Notes under the pieces: generated by a model
What the model was told of the DNA's origin: nothing
The model's database searches: none
The model's input: only the letters and a program-made list of their open reading frames with translations
Made by a program: the position numbers and the translations under genes
From: Norana najaformis
Lineage: Eukaryota; Annelida; Clitellata; Crassiclitellata; Hormogastridae
Assembly: GCA_964023275.1 (NCBI GenBank)
Contig: OZ029929.1
Location: forward strand, 744,001-808,000
Length of the DNA stretch: 64,000 bases
Reading direction: 5' to 3'
Shown: one piece after another, positions 35,901 to 44,439 of the stretch
How positions within the stretch are numbered: the stretch's first letter is position 1
How the letters are laid out: each line of letters begins with the position of its first letter

Positions 35901-38416
35901 CCGCGTCGCAAAACCCGGGTGATTAGCCAAGCGCAAGAAAAGGGACGGCTAATCCCTATTAGGAGGGGTCGGTTAATCCTCCCTCGTGGTTTCCCGCGAC
36001 CACCCACTCAATCACCCCTTCGTTTACTGGGCAGCCAGGACCCGATGATGGAGCGGGGACGGCGGGAGAGAGAGGGAAAACGGGGAGGCCTGTCGCGGGG
36101 AATTAACAGGGGATCGGATTGACAAATTGGGTGGCGCTGTTTTTTCCTTCGCGGGAGATTAGTTGGGTGGACGCCTCCGGAGTGAGACGGTGAGGGCGGT
36201 GGGTTGGAGGAGGTTGGGGATTGGGAAGGTGAACTTGGGGTTAGTTAGGGTTATGGTAAGATGTAAATTTAAAGGTTCCACGTGACCCAATCTCTTGATA
36301 TCATTGGCAGACAGGCAAGAAGGTATTCGGGCAGACAGAAAGACTGACAGGCAGGCAGGCATTCTGGCAGGCATTCTGGCAGGCATTCTGGCAGGCATTC
36401 AGGCAGGCATTCAGAGAGACAGACAGACAGACAGGCTGGCAAGCACAGTAGACAGACATACATATATACAACAGGCGGATAGACAACAGGCAGGCATGCA
36501 GACAGACAGACAGGCAAGCAGGCAGATAGACCGACAGGCAGGCAGATTGACAACAGGCTGGCAGACAGACAGACAGGCAGGCATTCAGGCAGACAGACAG
36601 CCAGGCATTCAGGCAGGCAGACAGGCAGGCGGGCATTCAGGCAGACATACAGGCAGGCAGGTATTCAGGCAGACATTACAGGCAGGCAGGCAGACAGGTT
36701 GACGCAACCTTAAAACAACCAATCGTAATAGATCCTCTGTCTCCTTTTCTCTCTGGCCTTCTGGCAACCGGACTTTGTTCTTCACAGAATATCTCTATAT
36801 CTCTGGTTAACCCTTCTGACTTGACGCAGCGCTTGTAAATATGCTGCTGCCCCGCGCTTAGCTTTTAAGTAGCGCTTTATAAAACTCGAGTTTACGATTA
36901 CGATTTTGTATTATTTACGTAATATAAATGTTTACGATTATGAGGTAGTCTTGGTTTCCTTGGAAACAGATATACGATCTCTTTCCCGCTTTGATGAATA
37001 TTTCTATACTGTCGTCTTCCAACCGACAGCATACAGCCGATGTACTCATTATATAGCTCAGTTCGCAAGGAGACGCAGTGGAACAATAACCTCGCAATAT
37101 CGTTTCTGCCTTGGAAGAGGGATTTGAATTCCCAACCTCGGGCTTGGCAGTCGAGCAAATAATCCTCTGAGACGGTTATTGTGTAGGGAGCTCGAGCAAG
37201 TGCTTCGCTCACAATTGCTCAGCGCCATCGATTGATGCTTAGTCAGTGGCGCTTAATAAATGCAGAAATAATGCTATTAATAACCACTGGATTATCGCGC
37301 AGCCAATACATTTTGCAGAAGGTCCGTTTATGCTTCTGTTGCGTCTGATTGTAAATGCTGCTCCTACCTCTTCCCAGGCCTTCCTTATACCCTCCCGACG
37401 TTTCCTTGGGCGCACACCCTACCCAGCCATCTCTGTCATCGCCATGTGTCCCTCCTTCCGTCTCTACTGGTTCCCTGTCAACAGAATCGATCAGAGAATG
37501 CGGGGTCGAAGGCCGGAAAGTGAATTCATGAAAAATGTAGACGACGAGGAAATGACAATGCGACGAATTATATATTCAGCCGAGAATAACCGAAGAACCT
37601 CCTTGGTCCCTGGTTATCTCCATGTCTGTCTGTCTGTATCTCTGTATCTCTGTCTCTGTCCATCTCTCTCGGTCTCTTGGTCTGTCTTATTGTGTCCCTC
37701 TCTGTCTCTTGCCCACTGTGTCTATCTCTTCCTCTCTCTTCCTGTCTGTCTGTCTGTCTGTCACCCTCTCTATTTGCCTCTCTCTCTCTGCCTCTCTCTC
37801 TCTGCCTCTCTCTTCTTATCTGTCTCTGTCTCTGTCTGTCTCTGACTCTGTCTGTCGCTGTCGCTCTCTGTCTCTCTATGACTTTCTCTCTCAGACAGCC
37901 ACTAGGGGTCGCCACCAGAGGTAGAATGCGCCACAGATGAACATCCATAACGACGTTTCGCAGGAAAATTGGCGCAAAAAACCCACTGAACGTCACACGA
38001 CGTTGCCTACCTTTGCCGAGGACCATAGTCTGCATTGGTCCTCCGTCCGTGTACGAGACCTGAAGACCTCCCTTCCTGATGCGGACCCAGACCTGTGGTC
38101 TTAGGCCAGACGGAAGTGACTCCACGTGGAAATGGTGGAAGAGAAATGCGTTCGATTTGACTGTCCTAAAACGCAGGCTGACCGTCCATGCATATCCACG
38201 GTCGGGCGCCCAAGCGTGACGGTACTCAACGTAGGACTTTCCAGGGTGGCTGAATGTGAATCCGTTTTCAGTTTCGCTATTCGCCGCGTTTCCGGTTTCA
38301 GTTTCGTTTCTCGACACTAGAGAGCAAAGCCCGAAACCTGTCTGCAGCAGGAATAGTGTGGTAAAATAAAGCCAAACTAAGCGTCCGTCACGCTTTACTG
38401 TTCTTTTGTCACGCAT
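15243..38416 (-). CDS. Neurexin-superfamily type I membrane protein, 20 exons, complete
   Basis: Twenty exons on the minus strand join without a phase error into 3978 nt (1325 residues plus stop). Order: signal peptide (1 to about 32, basic start then LVWLYFTTLFLLQTGFGL), LG1 (about 50-230), EGF-A (233-270), LG2 (272-460), LG3 (462-635), EGF-B (638-676), LG4 (677-875), EGF-C (877-919), LG5 (921-1095), charged stalk with a run of six Glu, TM (about 1202-1221, FAVLLTLLSAMSLLLIFLAV) and a tail starting RRLRRQ. The LG/EGF alternation is that of neurexins, but there are five LG domains rather than six. There is no discoidin domain as in Caspr, and the C-terminus KRRE is not the EYYV-type PDZ ligand of neurexins. 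The layout recalls axotactin-like members of the superfamily; orthology is not established. A role in cell adhesion is inferred from the family. Gene 3 lies upstream in the same orientation; GAREM converges on it downstream. Confidence 0.85.
16014..16373 (-). CDS. Neurexin-like exon 19: LG5 end and stalk
   Basis: Acceptor ctgtgcccctag|, donor ATCG|gtcagt. It encodes AFLRSSALASSNSRPLDVFY, the end of LG5, then a basic/acidic stalk of about 100 residues including a six-Glu run. There is no recognisable domain in the stalk; it may be extended and protease-accessible. Confidence 0.78.
16822..16939 (-). CDS. Neurexin-like exon 18: LG5
   Basis: Acceptor tcattccatcag|, donor TCCA|gtagat. It encodes VNLTSSKSASFSPRTFQLGG and then FKVFRNFIGIIS, the LamG end. 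Phase 0 in and one base out match exons 17 and 19. Confidence 0.78.
17395..17655 (-). mobile_element. CR1/L2-like LINE tail, 5'-truncated
   Basis: Near-identical to the 3' part of the copy at 9065-9495 (aagcgccacttcaagaatag ... cgcatacgagggacagtcag), including the (ATTAC)n-type tail. It sits in the neurexin-like intron between exons 17 and 18, in sense with the gene. Confidence 0.8.
17859..17944 (-). CDS. Neurexin-like exon 17: LG5
   Basis: An 86-nt exon, acceptor ttctttctgtag|, donor TTGCAG|gtagag. It encodes VVDDGNFGADGSPHRVSVTQ, then HRHLITLQ. The usual Trp of 'W H.V.V' is replaced here (SPHRVSV). Confidence 0.76.
18448..18524 (-). CDS. Neurexin-like exon 16: LG5
   Basis: A 77-nt exon between acceptor tgtcgttag| and donor AAAG|gtaaga. 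It encodes FDDFLLVYLTPGGSVSLMW, the LamG 'DFLLV.L..G.V' strand pair. It was found by phase and domain pattern, not by ORF length. Confidence 0.78.
19239..19437 (-). CDS. Neurexin-like exon 15: LG5 start
   Basis: Acceptor ttccctatag|, donor TACAG|gtaaaa. It encodes LQAAFDGNSVIVDDLRN, then LEIHLTFSSLTAHLELP. A RGHDLDTRGHDLE stretch shows a small internal duplication. The phase fits exons 14 (G|AT) and 16 (AG|T). Confidence 0.8.
19845..20033 (-). CDS. Neurexin-like exon 14: EGF-C with polyserine
   Basis: Acceptor ccacttgtag|, donor GAAG|gtgagt. It encodes GCTDRCLVDGCNNGGICV, then a run of 13 serines (TCC/TCT codons), then DVDCDCSVTGWAGPRC. The Ser run sits in the loop between the fourth and fifth visible cysteines of EGF-C. 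The exon length keeps frame, so the expansion is part of the coding exon. Confidence 0.84.
20239..20409 (-). CDS. Neurexin-like exon 13: LG4 end
   Basis: Acceptor ctccggtcag|, donor CCAG|gtactt. It encodes TDWEVFVGGAPIEA and HVAGFIGCLSDLKLGGFLFE, the conserved LamG end (VFVGG, FIGCL). The phase is G|AG in and G|CC out. Confidence 0.84.
20986..21111 (-). CDS. Neurexin-like exon 12: LG4
   Basis: The acceptor ttgttacaaag| was chosen because it alone keeps frame. It gives LTSGYWQNLTVLQEQGRIQ, the LamG 'W.NLTV' strand. Donor AGCAG|gtagca. Confidence 0.78.
21724..21972 (-). CDS. Neurexin-like exon 11: LG4 start
   Basis: Acceptor agacatag|, donor CCTG|gtatgt. It encodes HSTVTFKDAPSVIAF and a hydrophobic strand MLLLLLIQDDSNTSLVLEID. 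A second in-frame donor-like site (CAG|gtattc) lies 68 bases downstream inside a LINE remnant; the upstream donor gives the LamG continuation and is preferred. Confidence 0.8.
22457..22696 (-). CDS. Neurexin-like exon 10: LG3 end, EGF-B
   Basis: Acceptor gctatttcag|, donor TTCT|gtaagt. It encodes AYIGCMRSLKIQDLDLD, then EGF-B with CLNGGTCVNSW and CDCGPTGHYEGSKC. The DLDLDPVKV stretch is encoded by a short GACCTT repeat. Confidence 0.85.
22790..23125 (+). repeat. GAGT/GATT tetranucleotide array
   Basis: Degenerate gagtgagtga / gattgattga array of about 335 bp filling most of the intron between neurexin-like exons 9 and 10. Confidence 0.88.
23150..23259 (-). CDS. Neurexin-like exon 9: LG3
   Basis: Acceptor tgtctttgaag|, donor GACCT|gttagt. 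It encodes ALHLEVDQIKKMENIRKN and STYLGFGPN. The donor is weak (gttagt) but the joined phase (T|CG) runs cleanly into exon 10. Confidence 0.78.
23722..23846 (-). CDS. Neurexin-like exon 8: LG3
   Basis: Acceptor tttattcgacag|, donor AATGG|gtaagc. It encodes LSLIDGQLSAALMSSDT and then NAWHALSLSYDN, matching the LamG 'G.L......W H.LSL' pattern. A long CAT/CGT repeat starts a few tens of bases into the following intron. Confidence 0.8.
24050..24235 (+). repeat. AT-rich array (taacatattat)
   Basis: Degenerate repeat of taacataatattaacatatta next to the donor of neurexin-like exon 7. A shorter array of the same motif lies at 20058-20130, next to the acceptor of exon 14. Confidence 0.8.
24244..24545 (-). 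CDS. Neurexin-like exon 7: LG2 end, LG3 start
   Basis: Acceptor accgtcgacag|, donor TACAA|gtcagt. It encodes LRSERNFVGCLRGLYFNRE (end of LG2), a Cys-containing linker (NTSCVRYHDDG ... YQGC), then SSSLQFTHDGAFAKVEH, the start of LG3, with no EGF between. LG2 and LG3 are thus adjacent, as in alpha-neurexins. Confidence 0.84.
25084..25238 (-). CDS. Neurexin-like exon 6: LG2
   Basis: Acceptor cgatcggcag|, donor CAGG|gtcagt. It encodes WHQLTVIHKGQSVEAKLD and then PPSVYFGGMDVSASVQ; WHQLTV and VYFGG are the conserved late LamG strands. A CATA repeat of about 210 bp lies in the intron upstream. Confidence 0.82.
25290..25500 (+). repeat. (CATA)n microsatellite
   Basis: About 210 bp of CATA with TATA interruptions between neurexin-like exons 5 and 6. 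Shorter CATA/TATG arrays are at 1555-1705, 4925-5000, 31270-31395 and 41195-41265. Confidence 0.92.
25634..25803 (-). CDS. Neurexin-like exon 5: LG2
   Basis: Acceptor gcccatgcag|, donor GACAT|gtgagt. The frame reads TTSSEGILFYARELY, the 'S.GILFY' LamG motif, then HLAISLHNSSLHVSVIF. It starts in phase 0 and leaves two bases that complete a Met codon in exon 6. Confidence 0.82.
26321..26430 (-). CDS. Neurexin-like exon 4: LG2 start
   Basis: Acceptor ctgttttcag|, donor TTCAAG|gtcaga. It encodes RVAITLQGSEWLIYDLYDDD and then RLALEFK, the first strands of LG2. The phase matches exon 3 (T|CG) and exon 5 (phase 0). Confidence 0.8.
26962..27195 (-). CDS. Neurexin-like exon 3: LG1 end, EGF-A
   Basis: The acceptor acagtccag| fits the phase (G|AC) and gives IMPQRGHFVGCVSDVQLF, a LamG end, followed by EGF-A with CQNGGRCVNHY and CDCYG. 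The donor ACT|gtaata merges directly into an AAT/AAC/GAT microsatellite of about 120 bp. Confidence 0.82.
27848..28021 (-). CDS. Neurexin-like exon 2: LG1 middle
   Basis: Acceptor ttatgacgtag|, donor GGAG|gtcagt. It encodes GRDQWHRVSVNLDLRRMELR, the 'W H.V.V' strand typical of LamG domains. It is separated from exon 1 by a 10 kb intron. A short tandem array (taaacgtcataaac) starts just beyond the acceptor. Confidence 0.82.
28022..28225 (+). repeat. Short irregular tandem repeat (taaacgtcataaaca)
   Basis: About 14 degenerate units of roughly 15 bp, abutting the acceptor of neurexin-like exon 2. No other signal seen in it. Confidence 0.7.
30823..30834. promoter_or_regulatory. NRF1-type site TGCGCATGCGCG
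   Basis: Perfect match to the NRF1 consensus YGCGCAYGCGCR, inside an inverted repeat GGGTACGC (30811-30818) / GCGTACCC (30832-30839). It lies in the long first coding intron of the neurexin-like gene; an internal promoter is possible but unsupported otherwise. Confidence 0.4.
32130..32470 (+). repeat. Tandem repeat of about 115-125 bp, 3 units
   Basis: Three copies of ctggaccgtcccagagtctg cctgcctctcgccttatctc tcggggtttctcttctgtct followed by variable CTGT runs. It is adjacent to the 46-bp minisatellite; no coding support. Confidence 0.8.
32610..33960 (+). repeat. 46-bp purine-rich minisatellite, about 29 units
   Basis: Unit gggaaggatgtagagtggga tggaggcatagagggaaaga agcaaa (46 bp) with variants (tgcaca, gtgcgctgg, gaggt). 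No unit contains a stop on the minus strand in any frame. Since 46 = 3x15+1, each frame cycles through all three readings, giving three overlapping pseudo-ORFs of about 456-567 codons. A less ordered GGAAGG/CAGAGA zone follows to 34250. It lies in the neurexin-like first coding intron. Confidence 0.92.
35262..35518 (-). mobile_element. SINE family A copy split by a 60-bp repeat tail
   Basis: Reads from tttctgcatttattaagcgc to the head cggtcggcctgta ... tggttacagcggtcgg. At about 35369-35434 it is interrupted by agcgctatataagtgc plus (TTACA)n, flanked on both sides by TAAT/TAAT-like bases. That looks like a very short 5'-truncated LINE insertion. Confidence 0.65.
35585..35770 (+). mobile_element. 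SINE family A copy
   Basis: Nearly full-length: head cacagtagccgactggttag, B-box gggttcgagcc, middle gagcgccatcggttgatgct, tail ggcgcctaataaaatgcaga. It lies in the 10 kb first coding intron of the neurexin-like gene, antisense to it. Confidence 0.75.
38011..38416 (-). CDS. Neurexin-like exon 1: signal peptide, LG1 start
   Basis: ATG at 38416 is followed by MRDKRTVKRDGRLVWLYF and a hydrophobic core, a good signal peptide. The sequence tttattttcag|TG just before the ATG looks like a splice acceptor, so a 5'UTR exon probably lies farther upstream. LG1 begins at FTFSHPGKSYVEYRH. Donor AAAG|gtaggc leaves one base. Confidence 0.82.
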
Positions 38417-38769
38417 CACTGAAAATAAACATTCAGATGACTTTAGTTTGCTAAGTATTCTTCCTAATAATAATAACAATAACAATTATAGTAGTAGTAG
38501 TAGTAGTAGTAATAGTAGTAGTAGTAGTAGTAGTAATAATAATAATAATAATAGTAACAGCAACAACAATAACAATAACAACAAAACAACAATAATAATA
38601 ATAGCAGTAACAACAACAATAATAATAATAGTTAGGATGATAGTGTGTTGTTATTGTTGTTGTTATTGCGACCATCTTTGTTCTTTTATGACCCACAATG
38701 GCTGTTCTTTGGCTGTTACCTCGGGGACCATTAAATCAACCGAAGAATAGGAGTTGGCTGTCTGCACTG

Positions 38770-40330
38770 GACAGATGCCTCCTCCTCTTCCTCCTCCTCC
38801 TCGTCGTCCTTCTGCTTCTCTTCCAATTCTTATATTCCGCCTTGTTCTCTTACTCCCCTTCCCTTTTCCTCCTATTCCTCATCTTTCTTCGTTATCCTCA
38901 TCTGTCCTATTTTTCCTACTCCTCCTCCATTCTCCTCAACCTCCGTTCTCTTTCTTCCTCTTCCTCCTTTTCTTCCTCTTTCTCCTGCTCTTTCTTCTCC
39001 TATTACTTATCATCCTCGTGCTCTTCCTCTCCCTCCTTTTCCCTTCTTCATCGTCATCGTCCTCCGTCCGTCCGTCGTCAGATGTGATGTTCGATCAACA
39101 TAACGTTTGATGTAAGTCCACACTGAGGAAACGATTCCATCTGCGAATCATCCTTCTCCTCCATCCCCACAAACGAAAACATGGCATCACTGCCACTACC
39201 CTTCCTCGATCTATCCTTATCAACACCATTCCCTTCATCCTTCTCCTCTTCCTGCTCTTTGTCCTTCGTCTATTCATCCTGCTCTTCCTTCTCCCTTCTG
39301 TTCTTCCTGCTCTTCCTTCTCCTCCTGTTCCTCCTCTACCTCTTTCTTCTGCTCTTCCTCCACCTCCTTCCAGATATCTCATGGCAATCCTCTTCGGTCA
39401 CTTTCACTTCTTCCTCCTCTATTATCTTTTCTTTCTCTCTTTCTTCCTCTTTTTCTTCTTTCATTCCTCTTCTTCCTATACTCATCCTGCTTTTTCTCCT
39501 CTTCCTCCTCTTTCTCTTCCTCTCCTTCCTTTTCCTCCTCATCCTCCTCATCCTTATCTTTATTTCTTCTAAGTATCTCCTTCCTCTTCTTCTTTCTTCC
39601 TTCGTTCTTCTTCCTCGCCTCCTCCTCCTCCTCCTCCTCCTCCTCCTCCTGCTCCTCCTCCTCCTCCATGCCTATATACAGACATAGTCCTTTTCTCGAT
39701 CCTATTTGACGACATTTAAGAGTCACGTTCTTCGCAGTCTGTAGCCTTCCACCCTTCCATCCTGGTCATCCTCTTCCTCCATGTCCTCTTCTTTCTTTCC
39801 AACTCCCTCTTGGACATCAAAGGCGCCGCAGTCGAAAAAATCAAATTGACTTCATTAGCGAAAACATAACACTTCTGTTTACCTCCTACTCCTCATCATT
39901 TTCTTTCTTCTCCTCCTCTTCCATTTCCATCTACTGTTCCTCTGATCACCCTATCATCTTGTTCTTCCTCTCCCTCTTCTCTGTCATCATCTTCTTCTCT
40001 TCCTCGTCGTGTACATCGTCTGTTCCTTATTCTCTTCCTCTTCCTTAGTCTCGTCTTCTTCCTCCTATTTCTCTTTCTCATCTTCCTCATTCTCATCTTC
40101 CTCCTCCTTAGTCTCCTCTTCCTCATTTTTCTCTTCATCAGTCGCCTCTTCCTAATTTTTCTCTCTGTTTCTCTTCCGTTTTCCTTATCCCCTCTTTCTC
40201 TTTCTACTCTTCCTCATTCTCCTCTTTTCCGTCCTCATTTCTCTCTTCCTCATTTTCCTTTTCCTCATTTCCATCTTCCTCATTCTTCTCTTCCTTTTAC
40301 TTAGCCTCCTCTTTCTAGTTCTCGCTCCGT
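38770..40330 (+). repeat. Polypyrimidine (CTTCCTCCT) tract, about 1.5 kb
   Basis: Strong strand asymmetry: almost only C and T for long stretches (38770-39060, 39220-39670, 39880-40310). It lies just upstream of the first coding exon of the neurexin-like gene, where it is a polypurine tract on the coding strand. A purine-rich mirror zone follows at 42730-43200. Confidence 0.85.
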
Positions 40331-41469
40331 CTTCGAAATTGGCTTCCGTCGCTAATTTCATTTCGTCGACGTCAGACCAATTAGAAATTAGCGGACCGTT
40401 AACGCCGAGGTCCGTCGGAGGAATTCCTAATTGAACAGCCCACCTCCCCTCCCCACGCACGACGGTCTTATGGCTTTTCAGTGTCTATTCGCTAATACTG
40501 GAGAAACAGGCGCCACATGAATTCCTAACGGAATTTAATTCCTAACAGAAGTTAATCCAAAGAAATCCATCCACCCTCAGACATCCACACTCACGCACAC
40601 ACACCTACAAACCTACACACGTGCGTAAACACACACACATCTACACACACCTACACACACGCACACAAGACATTCAGAAGCCCATTCAACACAAGACGTA
40701 CGCATAGCTTGTATGCTATTGTGTGTTGATACAGTCCATGGAGAATGCAGACAGACAGACACAGACAGACAGAGACAGACAGACAGACACAGACAGACAG
40801 ACAGACACTGATAAGAAACGGGACTGACAGTGGGAAGAGGTCTTGACGTGCCATCCCATATACGAGCTCTACCCTTTCCTTGCTTTAGCCTCTTCCCTTT
40901 CCCATTCTTCCCTGGCCATCGATGGAAATTATACATTGGTTGTATAATGATAAGCCCACGCGTTCTTCTGACGCGGTGAAGAGGCCGCCGTGACGCTTTG
41001 TATACGTGCGCCGTCATTTATATGAATCTGGGTCGATAAAGTAGACCGACCTTTGCTTTCAAAATGCGCCGTTTATTTAGTCTCAGCGATATAAAGTAAT
41101 GTAAAATTGACCAACCGGTCAATCTGTATTATTACAGTGGTGCTATAGAAGTGTTCAGATTATATTAGATTAGATTAGTCAGTTAATCACAGTCAATGTA
41201 TGTATGTATGTATGATGTATGATGTATGTATGTATGTATGTATGATGTATGCATGAGTTGCATAATGCATATGTATGTTTATCTGACCTGATTCCTTCGT
41301 CGACGATGATCGATTGAGTTGTCGATAGTAAATCCTACTTTGTACTCCTTTTGATAAGAAACAAAATTGCAAACGAAACAACTTTTTTTATTCAAATTCT
41401 GCATGTATATGTACATAAAACGGCCCTGGTAGGCACTAAAACATTTTCCATCGACGCTTTATATCCAAC

Positions 41470-41590
41470 AACTGAACTCCGCCGCTGCCTTGTTTGGGGT
41501 AGTGCCAGTCCCAAGCCTGGATAAAGGAGGAGGGCGACGTCAACGGCCTTTGATGTCATAAGACGTCGTTAAACATTGGAACTACTTCTA
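41470..41590 (+). mobile_element. Dispersed repeat family D
   Basis: Conserved element aactccgccgctgccttgtt ... agtgccagtcccaagcctgg ataaaggaggagggcgacg ... cctttgatgtcataagacgt cgttaaaca. Copies: 46432-46550 (+, ends in CTA repeat), 50517-50632 (+), 52098-52212 (- strand), 55812-55926 (+). Fragments with 'acgtcaacggcc...gccataagatgtcg' occur at 41635-41665, 55635-55685, 55980-56020 and 61950-61995. No tRNA head or coding frame is visible; class unknown. Confidence 0.65.
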
Positions 41591-43869
41591 CTAAATCGCC
41601 AATACTACGCAAACTAATTCTGAAGGTTCAGTCGACGTCAACGATCCCAGCGGCCAAAAGGTGACGCTGAACGATTGGGAGTAATAATAAAATAGCATTT
41701 AGAATTAGACACCTTTGAAACGCATTCAACCTGTGCTACATATTCTTCAACAGCATTATGCATAATCACCATTTATTAAGAATTCTCGTTTACGAGTCAA
41801 AAGCGCTGGCAGCTTTAAGATGTCACTAAACAATGAAACTGGTTGTAAAATACAATTGAGATTAGACACCTTAAAAACGCTGTCCGACAGCGTTATAATA
41901 ATCGTCAATCGCGTATAATCATCGGTTATCTTAAATTGGTACCTACCTAAAGTCGCAAAACAAAGGAATTTTCTACAGAGAAGACCTTTGTATCTTGGAC
42001 AGTTGCAACGTAGACGTTGTTGTTATTCCTGTTAAACGCACACTTAGTACGAAACGCCCGCCCAGCGAACAGGCAACGTGACGAATTAGCGCATAGTTAT
42101 GCAACTCGGCGCTTTCGCTAACACTGTGCGCTCAACCGAAAGCCGAAACGCAGCCGCCCATCAAACCCGACACGCGCATGCTCCGTTAAAGCTGGAATCG
42201 CCAATGGAAAGACCCCGCAGTCTTCCCGCATCTTACGACTCCGGCCCTATTCCCCACGCCGTATCTTGCACAACGTCCGGCCGAACATCAGAGAAGCCCG
42301 CACGCACGCACGCACGCAGGCAGGCACGCACGCAGGCAGGCACGCACGCAGGAGGACATCGACATCTGAGTTGACATCTCGAAACGGGCGCTACATAAAC
42401 GAATAAATCGACGGAACGGCGCTAAATAACCGCCAATATGCAGCGGCCTTGTCTATACATAGACGTGTCGTTGTTCACTGTATACATATACAATGCAATG
42501 CATCATACAAGTTTATATCTGATTTATACATATGATATGTGCATATATAATGTATGTGTATATGTCTTATGCATTTATGTGTATTATGCATATATGTGTG
42601 TAACTGTGTATATGTATTTGTGTATGTATTTGTATATACGTTGATGTGTCGGCGATATTGGGGCGATATCTGGGCGATCTGTGTGGCTTCGCGTGGCAAT
42701 TCCTCGGCGATTTGTAGTCGTGCGCCGGTGCGAGGGTGAAAGAGAGGGAGTGGGGAGGGAGAGAGGGGAGGGAGGAGAGGAATAGAGAGAGGGAATGGCG
42801 TTGCGATGGATGTCATCAGCTGCGGAAGATACGGCTACAGACGCTGGCAGGGAGCGATGAGGAGCTGGTGAGATGGGATGAGGAGGAGACGAAAGAGGGA
42901 GAGGAAGAGGAGGGGGAGGAGGAGGAGGCGGAAGAAGAGGAGGAGGAGGAAGAGAAGGCGTAAGAAAAGGAAGAGGAGGAGGAGGATGAAGAGAAGGCGT
43001 AAGAAGAGGTGGAGGAGGAATAGAAAGAGAAAGAGGAGGAAAAAATGGTCGTGGAAGAGGAGGCAGAACAGGAGGTGTAGAAAGAGAAGAACAGGAAGAG
43101 GAGGAGAAAGAAGAGATGGAGGGATAAGAGGATGAAGAGGTGGAAACGGAGGAAAATGAAGAATATGAACAGGAGGAGTTAGAAAACGAGAAGCATGAGC
43201 AGAGAAGAACGCAAGAGGATTTCGTGCGCATTGCAGAAGGTTGCAAGGTTACGATGTGAGCATGAAAATGGCAGGACAACTGCTTTAAGACACAGGGCAG
43301 CAGAGACACAGATAAGCAGACAGACAGACACAAACACACAGACAGAAACAGACAGCCGGACACAGATAGCCAGAGGCACAGACAGGCAAGCAGACAGAGG
43401 AACAGAAACAAAGACAGACAGAAAAAGGAATAACACACAGACAGACAGAAGAACAGACAGACAGACGAACAGACAGACACAGACGAACAGAGACACAGAC
43501 ATGCAGGCAGGCAGACAGAGAGACGGAGAAACTGAGAAATGTCAGTCCAACTCAATTTCGCGAACCGTCAGTCATAATTTGGCTGCTCCTAATGAAGTCC
43601 AGGTCGATTGCAGAACTTCTTTCCACCCTCACCCTCAGCCAAACCACCCCAAGCCTCACCCAAAGGCAGTCGGCCAGAATCCAACCCACAAAAAATCCAT
43701 TCGTCCGTACATCACTCCATCCATCCGTCCATCTATCCTAGTCTAATCTAATCTAATCTGATCTATGATAAGCTATTCTTACATGAATTCTAAAACGCCA
43801 TTGTTATAATGCAGAAAGCGTCAAATAGCAGTCGCTTCAAGTGAATTTGTAGTAAAGGAATTGACCTTC

Positions 43870-44150
43870 TCTGCTTTCATCCACCAATCCATCCATTGAT
43901 CCACCCAACCATTTATCCATCCATCAAACCGTCCATTCATCCACCCACCCAACCATTCATCCACCCAACCATTAATCCATCGATCGATCTATCCATCCAT
44001 CCTACCATCCATCCAGTCATCCACTCAACCATTAATCGATCCATCCATCCATCCACCCAACCATTCACCCACCCAACCATTAATCCATCCATCGATCCAT
44101 CCATCCATCCATCCATCCATCCACCCAACTATTCTCATCCATCGATCCAC
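43870..44150 (+). repeat. (CATC/CACC)n array
   Basis: Degenerate ccatccatcc / cacccaacca array of about 280 bp; frames across it read IHPSIHP and are not coding. A related GGAT array is at 7890-8090. Confidence 0.88.
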
Positions 44151-44439
44151 ACGTCCATCCCTTTCTATCACATCACGTCTGTTGCCAACCAACTCCATCC
44201 ATCCATCCAGCTTTCCACCCACGATGCTTGGACATCTAAACCTACCCGTCTCTCTCCAAACTCCCCCATCCAGAAAACTGGAAGCCTTCACCTCTTCATC
44301 CACTGGAAGCTCCGCTGTCTCTTCCAGCGGCCGCTTGGATGTGTTCAAAACGTCTCGTTAGAATCTCGTGAATAATCGCTTGGACACAAGAACTTAATGC
44401 GTCACAGAGCAGCGCTCACAAACTGCACACGTCACTATT

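Larger units (their letters stand above)
28022..38010. other. 10 kb first coding intron of the neurexin-like gene
   Basis: Holds a GC-balanced unique stretch (28230-30950) without convincing exons, a CTCTGCCTCCTTGTCT-type degenerate array (29300-29820), SINE copies, CATA repeats, the 115-bp and 46-bp minisatellites, a possible + strand mini-exon at 34319-34378, SINE copies (35.2-35.8 kb), CAGG/CAGA arrays and a LINE tail (36725-36905). Confidence 0.6.

Noticed and set aside
43896-44375. 159-codon + strand ORF rich in IHPS repeats
   Set aside because: CATC/CACC array; the non-repeat end has no domain.
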